Source: Chloroflexi bacterium RBG_19FT_COMBO_55_16 (GTDB taxonomy: Bacteria > Chloroflexota > Anaerolineae > Anaerolineales > UBA4823). Taken from it: a stretch of 10,336 bases of DNA. How positions within the stretch are numbered: the stretch's first letter is position 1; every line of letters starts with the position of its first letter. Both the position numbers and the translations under genes were made by a program. The DNA lies in assembly GCA_001795335.1 (NCBI GenBank), contig MGOK01000043.1, positions 6,092-16,427 of the forward strand, written 5' to 3'. Positions 5,372 through 10,336 of this stretch are shown here, piece after piece. The notes below the pieces were generated by a model that searched no databases, had not been told where the DNA came from, and saw nothing but the letters and a program-made list of their open reading frames with translations.

Positions 5372-7291
5372 CTAAGCAACGACTTTCTCTGCCAGGCCGA
5401 GACTTTTGCGTCGTTCGTTCATGGCCTCGAAGAGTTTTTCCACCGCCTTGACCGGGTCGAGTTCGACGATGAAGTAGCCTCCCAGCAGTTCTTTGGCTGT
5501 CTGGGTGAGCACCTGGGTGACGAGCGGGCTGCCTGTGACCGGCGGGACAACACCAACGTGAGTGGGCAGGCCAAGCGCCACCGCCCACGTTCCAATGCTG
5601 ACGGCTTTCTCCATGGAGGCCTCCGGCGCGGAGGCGACGACTGGCAGTTTATCCAAATCTACTCCCAACTTGTTGGCGATGGCCACAGCAATGGCAACCG
5701 CGCGCGTATTGTCCACGCACGAACCGGTGTGCAGGACGAGCGGCAGCGGCGCTTTCAATCCAGCGGCATTGCCCAGGGCGGTGAGTACGGCTTTCAGTCC
5801 GGGACCGGCATATTTTTCGGTGGCCTGCGGTGTCATGAGGCCGTGACGGGCGAAGGCGCCCGAAGCACAGCCGGTGGCCAGGATCAAAACGTCGCGCTTG
5901 GCCAGTTCCTTGATCATGGCGACGAAGTTGCGATCCTGCGGGATCTTGACGTTATTGCACCCAGCGAACAGGCAGACGCCGGCAATGTTGCCATTGACGA
6001 TGTTGTCGAGCAGGGGCTTGAGGGGATCGGCGCCATCCACTTTGGAGAGAATGCCGATCACCGCCTCGGCGGAGACGCCTGCGATGGCTGTGTTGATGAT
6101 ATCGGGAATGTGCTCTTTAGCCGTATCGCGCTTCTTAAAGGCTGCGATCGCCAGGCGGATGATCTCGCGCGCCCCCTCGGCGGCGTGTTCTTCCTCGAAA
6201 TTAACGTGCGTCGCTCCAGGCATCTTGGCAATGCCCATCGTCGTGATGACCTGGGTATGAAAGCCCTGCGCTACTCTGGTAAGGCTGGGCATCACACATT
6301 GGTAATCCACCACCATGGCATCCAGTGCGCCGGTCATAATGGCGAGTTCCTGCGAGACCGAGGAGGTTGCTATGGGGACGCCATGCCGCATCAAGACTTC
6401 ATTGCCCGTGCAGCAGATGCCAACAATGTTGATGCCTTCTTTCGCGCCAGCCTTCTTGGCTTCGGCTTCCATTTGCGGAGCGAAAGCCACGACCATATCC
6501 GAGAGCACGGGGTTGTGTCCATGCACAGCAATGTTAACCGCGTTCTTCTTCAGCACGCCCAGGTTGGCCGCCGCGACCGTCGGCTGCGGTACACCGAAGA
6601 GAATGTCGGAGAGATCGGTGGCCAAGGCCATACCATCGTAATCGGCGATCGCACATTTGATGCCCCCCAGGAGCAGGTTGACAGGGTCGGCATCCACACC
6701 GTTGGTGGTGCGATGCATGATCTCCGAAATGGCCGAGTCGATGCCGTAGGGCAGGAGGCCCATCTCGTTGAATTTCTTCAGGCGTCCGGCTGTGAGCGTT
6801 TTCATGGTCCACTCGACCGGCGCGCTTCGTTCAGCAAATTCTTCGAGGGCCAGATCGGACAGTTCAGCAGCGACCTGTTGATCGGACTTGCCAACCAGTT
6901 GAATGCCTTGCCGTTGGGCAACGGCGCGCAGTTTGTTTGAATCCTTGATGCCATAGTCCGGCGCTTTGCCCTCGGCGACCTTTTTTAGGGTGTGGGCCAG
7001 ATGTTTGGCATGACCAGAGTGCGCCGCGGTGCCGGCAGCGATGGAGCGATCCAGGCCGCGCGCCACAAAGGTGTCGGCCGTCGCTCCGCACACACCGGTC
7101 TGCGGACCATTGCCAAAGGGATCAATCCGACAGGGTCCCTGCAGGCAGTGGCGGCAACACAGGCCGGTCTCGCCGAAGCCGCACTGGGGCAACTGGGCGG
7201 CATACCGATCCCACACAAGTTCAGTACCAAGTTTCTGTGCGACGCCGAGCATTTCGATGGAATCGGGAGAAATGGAACGATCTTCAAACAT
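5372..7291 (-). CDS. cooS: anaerobic Ni-Fe carbon monoxide dehydrogenase catalytic subunit (639 aa)
   Basis: CooS oxidises CO with water to CO2, two protons and two electrons (reversible) at a [Ni-4Fe-5S/4S] C-cluster, and works as a homodimer. D-cluster ligands are Cys37 and Cys45, and B-cluster ligands are Cys46, 49, 54 and 68. C-cluster ligands are His259 (VHGHNPVLS), Cys294 (GICCTGNE), Cys332, Cys445 (FAGCNN), Cys475 (ATGCASG) and Cys525 (HTGSCVDN). The proton relay His91, 94, 97, 100 and catalytic Lys562 are also present. The length matches Carboxydothermus CODH-II, and these assignments use its numbering from memory with a 1-2 residue offset. ATG 7291 follows AAGGAGG at 6 bases. It leads the cooS-cooF-FNOR operon. 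No accessory cooC, cooT or cooJ gene is in view, so nickel insertion must rely on genes elsewhere or spontaneous loading. Confidence 0.98.
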   Translation of the reverse strand: MFEDRSISPDSIEMLGVAQKLGTELVWDRYAAQLPQCGFGETGLCCRHCLQGPCRIDPFGNGPQTGVCGATADTFVARGLDRSIAAGTAAHSGHAKHLAHTLKKVAEGKAPDYGIKDSNKLRAVAQRQGIQLVGKSDQQVAAELSDLALEEFAERSAPVEWTMKTLTAGRLKKFNEMGLLPYGIDSAISEIMHRTTNGVDADPVNLLLGGIKCAIADYDGMALATDLSDILFGVPQPTVAAANLGVLKKNAVNIAVHGHNPVLSDMVVAFAPQMEAEAKKAGAKEGINIVGICCTGNEVLMRHGVPIATSSVSQELAIMTGALDAMVVDYQCVMPSLTRVAQGFHTQVITTMGIAKMPGATHVNFEEEHAAEGAREIIRLAIAAFKKRDTAKEHIPDIINTAIAGVSAEAVIGILSKVDGADPLKPLLDNIVNGNIAGVCLFAGCNNVKIPQDRNFVAMIKELAKRDVLILATGCASGAFARHGLMTPQATEKYAGPGLKAVLTALGNAAGLKAPLPLVLHTGSCVDNTRAVAIAVAIANKLGVDLDKLPVVASAPEASMEKAVSIGTWAVALGLPTHVGVVPPVTGSPLVTQVLTQTAKELLGGYFIVELDPVKAVEKLFEAMNERRKSLGLAEKVVA

Positions 7292-7339
7292 ATAGACCTC
7301 CTTATTTAATCAAATTAGATAAATATTGGCGACAAAACA

Positions 7340-7364
7340 CCCCTAGTCTGAAGAAGACCAGGGG
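7340..7364 (-). terminator. terminator-like hairpin between the regulator gene and cooS
   Basis: On the - strand CCCCT-x-GTCT pairs with AGAC-x-AGGGG (5 and 4 base pairs around one mismatch, 5-base loop), followed by GTGTTTTGTC. It can end the kinase-regulator transcript. It also lies 48 bases upstream of the cooS ATG and downstream of a plausible promoter (7428-7457), so it could instead act as an attenuator in the cooS leader. Confidence 0.5.
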
Positions 7365-7427
7365 CGATCACACATGAACACTCAAAGCGGATTGGATAGC
7401 GCTTATTATCATGTATTCATACTAGCA

Positions 7428-7457
7428 CTTATATAAAAGTATTTCTACATTCTGCAA
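7428..7457 (-). promoter_or_regulatory. candidate promoter for cooS
   Basis: On the - strand TTGCAG (7452-7457) is followed after 18 bases by TATAAG (7428-7433); shifted choices TATATA and ATATAA give 16-17 bases. The start point would be near 7421, giving a leader of about 130 bases that contains the 7340-7364 hairpin. No FNR-, CRP- or CooA-type palindrome was found around it. The closer alternative (TTGTCG at 7330-7335) has no good -10. Confidence 0.35.
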
Positions 7458-7466
7458 GGCCATTTT

Positions 7467-7484
7467 TTGACCCAACTGGGCCAA
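7467..7484 (-). other. small hairpin just after the response regulator stop
   Basis: TTGGCCC-AGTT-GGGTCAA on the - strand can form a 7-base-pair stem with one G-T pair, beginning 5 bases after the TGA at 7490. It is followed by A residues instead of T, so it is not a factor-independent terminator. It may protect the 3' end of the message. Confidence 0.3.
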
Positions 7485-7489
7485 TTCGC

Positions 7490-8131
7490 TCACAATAATC
7501 CCCGCTTACCTGCTTCTGCGGCTGCTTGTACCCTGTTCTCGACCCCTAATTTGTCGAAGAGCTCTTGGACACGACGTTTGACGGTAGTCTCACTCCAGAA
7601 CATGACCTTGGCGATGGAGGTATTGCTTTTTCCATCAGCGACTAGATGGATGAGACGTAGCTCTTCCTCCGTCAATCCGGAAAAATGCTGTTTTTGAACG
7701 CGGGCCATATCCGCAAACTGGCGCAGTACCTGGCCCATCAGATCAGGGCTAAGTTGACGCTCTCCAGCGTGTACCGAACGAATCGCATCAGCCAGTACTT
7801 CATGAGATACGTTCTTTAGCAAATAACCATGAACGCCAGCCTCCAATGCCCCGGAGATATACGCCTCGTCGTCATAGGTTGTCAGGATGATTATCTTAAC
7901 CTCAGGCCGCGTCTGCTTCAATTGTCGAATGACTTCAATACCATCCAATCCTGGCATTCTGATGTCTAATAGGATGATATCCGGGTTGCAAGCCTGGACT
8001 TGCCGGAGTGCAGCCAGGCCATTTTCAGCTTCACCAACAAACTCGATATCCGGGTGATTGATGAGCAGACTCCGGATCCCCTTGCGAACCAGTTGATGAT
8101 CGTCCACCACCAAAAGCCGTATCTGAGTCAT
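7490..8131 (-). CDS. NarL/FixJ-family response regulator (213 aa)
   Basis: This is the partner regulator of the kinase encoded just upstream. The receiver domain (1-120) has the acidic pair Asp10-Asp11 (LLVVDDHQLVRKG), the phosphorylation site Asp56 (ILLDIRMPG), Thr85 and Lys106 (GYLLKN). The LuxR-type HTH (about 150-205) has FSGLTEEELRLIHLVADGKS and SETTVKRRVQELFDKLG, where V-K-R-R-V replaces the common V-K-x-H-I. ATG 8131 overlaps the kinase TGA by ATGA, so the two are translationally coupled. The frame continues above this ATG into the kinase gene as a shadow. cooS is the next gene downstream on the same strand, 198 bases away, which makes the cooS operon a likely target. That link is inference from position. 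Confidence 0.93.
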   Translation of the reverse strand: MTQIRLLVVDDHQLVRKGIRSLLINHPDIEFVGEAENGLAALRQVQACNPDIILLDIRMPGLDGIEVIRQLKQTRPEVKIIILTTYDDEAYISGALEAGVHGYLLKNVSHEVLADAIRSVHAGERQLSPDLMGQVLRQFADMARVQKQHFSGLTEEELRLIHLVADGKSNTSIAKVMFWSETTVKRRVQELFDKLGVENRVQAAAEAGKRGLL

Positions 8132-9456
8132 GTTAAATTCTCGGACGGCACAGTCAGCACGATGCGGGTGCCGTGATCCTGTTTTGATTGAAAGTCGATT
8201 TGGCCGCCCATGCACTGGGCACGCTCCTTCATGCCGATCAGGCCCAAATGCTCGCCAGGCGCATTCGCGAAACGCTCGAGGTTAAATCCAATACCATTAT
8301 CTCGGATGGAGACGCACACCTTGTCTTTGGAGAATTCTAAATGGATGTCTGCTTGCGTGGCTTTGGCGTGGGTGGTTATGTTTTGAAGTGCTTCCTGTAT
8401 CAACCGATAGATACCGATTTCAACGTCGGTTCGAAGCCTGTAGGGATCACCAAATACATTCAAGGTGCATTTGATTTGGGAGTACTGTTGACAACGGGAG
8501 GTAAATTGCTCAATCGCCGGTACAAGCCCCCTCGCATCCAGGATCAGTGGGCGCAGGTCGTAGATAATACGGCGGATTTCCGTGTCGATTTGTTTTAATA
8601 AGGTCTGCACATCTTCCAAATGCTCCACTGCTGTGCCGCTATTAGCCAAAGCCAGGCTTTCTTTTGCGCATTGCGTTTCGAAAAGGGTGCTGACGATCAT
8701 TTGGGTCATACCATCATGCATATCATGGGCAATCCGCGCTCGTTCGGCTTCCTGGATATTAACTGTAACCCATAACAATTTATGGAGTTGCTCCGCCTTC
8801 TGTGCTAAATCGTCTTTTGCGATGGCCAACTCATGGGTTCTCTCTGAAACCTTGCGTTCCAATTCCTGGCGGGAGGCGCGCAGCTGTTCATACAGATTGG
8901 CGTTGTTGATTGCAATAGCTACCAGCGAGGCATAAATCACTAATAGATGCTCATCTTCATCTGTGTATTCGATGGTCTTGTTCGCAGCACCGATCATACC
9001 AATGGTCTGCTCGCGAAGCCGCAGCGGAACGCCTAGGAACGCCCGCACCGTGGGGTGGCCGTAAGGCTGTCCTACCCGTGCTGGATCATTCAAAGCGTCC
9101 TGAGAGCGCACAGGACGATTCTCCAGAATGGTATTACCAAATATGTTGCGGCGAAGGGGGATCAAATGGAACCGATCGTAGAACTCTGGCTCAGCCTCGA
9201 ACCCTTGAATGGTGACCAAATCCAAAGCGCTGCCATCCTCGGTGGTTAACCCGATAAACCCAAATTTGGATTGTGTCAGCGTCAGGCAATGGCTTAAGCT
9301 TGTATCAAGAACCAATTGGAGATCACGTAATGCAACGACTTCAATTGCAAGTTGGTAGAGTGATTCTAATTTATGTTGGTAGGAAACCACACCCCGTAAC
9401 TCACATATTTCGCATTTGGGTTCGAAAACAATGGGTGAAACATCAAAGGTGGCCAT
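8128..9456 (-). CDS. GAF-domain sensor histidine kinase, NarX/DesK/DosS type (442 aa)
   Basis: This soluble kinase autophosphorylates on a histidine and passes the phosphate to the regulator that follows. Order of parts: a short N-terminus with C15-E-I-C18; a GAF sensor domain (about 30-190) containing PYGHPTVRAFLGVPLRLR; a coiled coil (about 190-232); a HisKA_3 dimerisation domain with ERARIAHDMHDGMTQ, phospho-acceptor His247; and an ATPase domain with N359 (EALQNITTHAKA) and DNGIGF (386-391). No membrane segment is seen. His134 in GHP-x-x-R-x-FLGVP aligns, from memory, with the haem-ligating His149 of mycobacterial DosS/DevS, which senses CO, NO and O2. Many GAF kinases share this motif, so haem binding is only a hypothesis. 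ATG 9456 is chosen as the first Met; a weak GGAG lies 11-12 bases before it. Confidence 0.93.
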   Translation of the reverse strand: MATFDVSPIVFEPKCEICELRGVVSYQHKLESLYQLAIEVVALRDLQLVLDTSLSHCLTLTQSKFGFIGLTTEDGSALDLVTIQGFEAEPEFYDRFHLIPLRRNIFGNTILENRPVRSQDALNDPARVGQPYGHPTVRAFLGVPLRLREQTIGMIGAANKTIEYTDEDEHLLVIYASLVAIAINNANLYEQLRASRQELERKVSERTHELAIAKDDLAQKAEQLHKLLWVTVNIQEAERARIAHDMHDGMTQMIVSTLFETQCAKESLALANSGTAVEHLEDVQTLLKQIDTEIRRIIYDLRPLILDARGLVPAIEQFTSRCQQYSQIKCTLNVFGDPYRLRTDVEIGIYRLIQEALQNITTHAKATQADIHLEFSKDKVCVSIRDNGIGFNLERFANAPGEHLGLIGMKERAQCMGGQIDFQSKQDHGTRIVLTVPSENLT

Positions 9457-9485
9457 TTATCGAATGCTCCAAACTCTTGGGTTGG

Positions 9486-9507
9486 AGAGAGGTTCTTTCA
9501 CCTCTCT
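9486..9507 (-). promoter_or_regulatory. hairpin in the kinase gene leader
   Basis: AGAGAGGT (9486-9493) and ACCTCTCT (9500-9507) form a perfect 8-base-pair stem with a 6-base loop, about 30 bases before the kinase ATG. No T-run follows on either strand. It may stabilise the message or be an operator; nothing in the sequence decides. Confidence 0.35.
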
Positions 9508-9853
9508 GAATTGGGAAATCTTGATACTGTTTTGATATAAAACACCCCCGGTCGGTTAGAGTTTCAAATTGCTATCGTTCCACGTTTCGGCCGCGACCAA
9601 TCGAAGATGCATTTCTAGGGAGATAATATGGAAATATAAAGTGGGCAAGGAAGTTCTCGCCCTGGAAAAATTCACGCATAGTTGATTGAATAAGGCAATT
9701 TTTCAAACGGGTGACACTCCTCAAGACCGGGTAATGGTCACCGACTGTGGTTAAAATTATATCGCCCCTTGCATCAAAACAAGGCTTATGAAATTCCTTA
9801 ATCTCAGGTATTGTCCTTCTACTGGATTTGTTTCAAATTCACAGGAGGATATA

Positions 9854-9898
9854 ATGTTTTTTGGAATCCAGCACCTTGGCGATTTGGTCGAGAACTGA
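9854..9898 (+). pseudogene. orphan start of a LysE-like exporter gene
   Basis: ACAGGAGGATATAATG gives a perfect AGGAGG five bases before ATG 9854. The 14 codons that follow, MFFGIQHLGDLVEN, end at TGA 9896-9898. This opening resembles the first residues of LysE/RhtB amino-acid exporters, which continue into a hydrophobic helix with P-G-P. That helix is absent here in all three frames. I infer a deletion that left the ribosome binding site and first codons. A genuine 14-residue leader peptide cannot be excluded. Confidence 0.35.
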
Positions 9899-9997
9899 GC
9901 CCTATCAAGCACCAAACATTAATTCAAATCCGTATAGGGGCACAATCCATAGGGGTGATTTCGCGACGCTTTTGGCTGCCAAGTGACCAAGTATTTA

Positions 9998-10336
9998 TTA
10001 ATGGCCATTTGACGGCTGGCTTTCGACTTTCTCTAAAGCCGCCACCGGAAGCATCTGCTCCCCCCAAATGGCAGCCACCTGGTTCCTCCCCGATTGTTTC
10101 GCAAATTAAAGGGCGTTATCGGCAGCAGTGACGAGCTCTTCTGAGATCGAGACGCGCGCCATGGGCCAGGTTGCCACCCCCATGCTGATCGTCACTGAAA
10201 GGGATTGGGTATCATAACGGATAGGCGTTGTCTCGATCATGCGGCGGAGTCGTTCTCCCAATTTGACGGCATCGTTGAGGCCGGTGCCGGGTGCGACTAC
10301 CATGAATTCCTCTCCTCCGTAGCGACAAACGACGTC
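9998..10336 (-). pseudogene. GGDEF (diguanylate cyclase) gene, 3' part, interrupted by an in-frame TAA
   Basis: The frame enters from the right edge reading DVVCRYGGEEF, with the GGEEF signature at 10304-10318, so the catalytic loop that makes cyclic di-GMP is present. The leading Asp fits the end of an R-x-x-D inhibitory site whose Arg would lie outside the window. It continues with GERLRRMIE and VTISMGVATWP to AADNAL and then TAA at 10106-10108. Past this stop the same frame reads FAKQSGRNQVAA and ends at TAA 9998-10000. GGDEF domains normally have A-L-Y-x-A-K-x-x-G-R-N here, so the tyrosine codon (TAT/TAC) has become TAA. Loss of the last helix may or may not abolish activity. The 5' part, including any sensor domain, is outside the window. 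Confidence 0.8.

Larger units (their letters stand above)
9457..9997. other. gene-poor interval between the kinase gene and the GGDEF remnant
   Basis: About 540 bases with no intact gene. It contains the kinase leader hairpin, a direct repeat TTGATA at 9521-9526 and 9532-9537 (11 bases apart, one helical turn), and a 6-base inverted repeat GGTGAC/GTCACC at 9710-9715 and 9737-9742. It also contains the orphan translation start at 9840-9898. Frames are short and stop-rich, and the base composition is more AT-rich than the flanking genes. I read it as decayed DNA that also holds the kinase promoter, which I could not place. Confidence 0.5.

Noticed and set aside
5192..6940. A 582-codon open frame on the + strand opposite cooS and cooF
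   Set aside because: It runs antisense to a full-length CooS with all catalytic residues. Its composition is low-complexity, rich in Arg, Gly and His as expected from codon bias on the other strand. No RBS or family pattern was seen.
9521..9537. FNR/CRP-type operator upstream of the kinase gene
   Set aside because: The TTGATA copies are direct repeats, not the inverted TTGAT-N4-ATCAA arrangement, so they do not fit an FNR box.
9811..10131. A + strand frame of 106 codons overlapping the GGDEF tail
   Set aside because: Its second half is antisense to the GGDEF pseudogene, its start has no RBS, and the AGGAGG nearby serves a different frame (ATG 9854).
3370..10336. Genetic code change with TAA read as an amino acid
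   Set aside because: TAA is the natural stop of murI, puuD and the CODH-linked oxidoreductase at normal family lengths, and TAG and TGA are also used as stops. The two internal TAAs would also need different amino acids (Leu and Tyr).
1..10336. CRISPR array or insertion sequence
   Set aside because: No regularly spaced direct repeats of 20 bases or more, no transposase frame and no terminal inverted repeats were found on either strand.

Overview
The window reads as a bacterial chromosome segment of moderate GC. Its gene content is an anaerobic Ni-Fe CO dehydrogenase cluster, a GAF histidine kinase with a NarL-type regulator, and an rplS-puuD-murI unit. Intergenic 7-bp repeats of the CGTAATN type are also present. 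Together these suggest an anaerobic or thermophilic Gram-positive-like or Chloroflexota (Anaerolineae-like) organism. That assignment is inference; no marker here fixes the phylum.

Layout. Bases 1-66 may be the tail of a gene entering from the left. Bases 76-430 hold a HicB-type antitoxin with its own extended -10 promoter, followed by a broken remnant of the HicA toxin. Bases 475-1050 encode an FMN-binding split-barrel protein on the + strand, converging with murI (glutamate racemase). On the - strand, rplS (ribosomal protein L19), a PuuD-like class I glutamine amidotransferase and murI form one unit read from a TGGTATAAT promoter near 3090. A heptamer inverted repeat lies between puuD and murI. 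Divergent from rplS is tRNA-Glu(TTC), followed by gene debris: a headless open frame and an excisionase-type HTH gene broken by an in-frame TAA. A strong hairpin closes this + strand region and the - strand operon facing it.

The centre (3606-7291, - strand) is cooS-cooF-FAD/NAD oxidoreductase, tightly packed with strong ribosome binding sites. CooS oxidises CO to CO2, CooF carries the electrons through four [4Fe-4S] clusters, and the flavoprotein probably passes them to NAD(P)+. All known cluster and proton-relay residues are present in CooS. No cooC, acetyl-CoA synthase, energy-converting hydrogenase or CooA/RcoM regulator is visible in the window.

Directly upstream on the same strand is a two-component system (7490-9456, kinase and regulator overlapping by ATGA). 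The kinase's GAF domain carries a histidine where mycobacterial DosS/DevS has its haem ligand. This makes it a candidate CO or redox sensor for the adjacent cooS operon. A terminator-like hairpin lies between a plausible promoter and cooS.

The right end (9457-10336) is decayed intergenic DNA. It holds an orphan, well-primed start of a LysE-like exporter and the end of a GGDEF gene whose conserved A-L-Y tyrosine has become a TAA stop.
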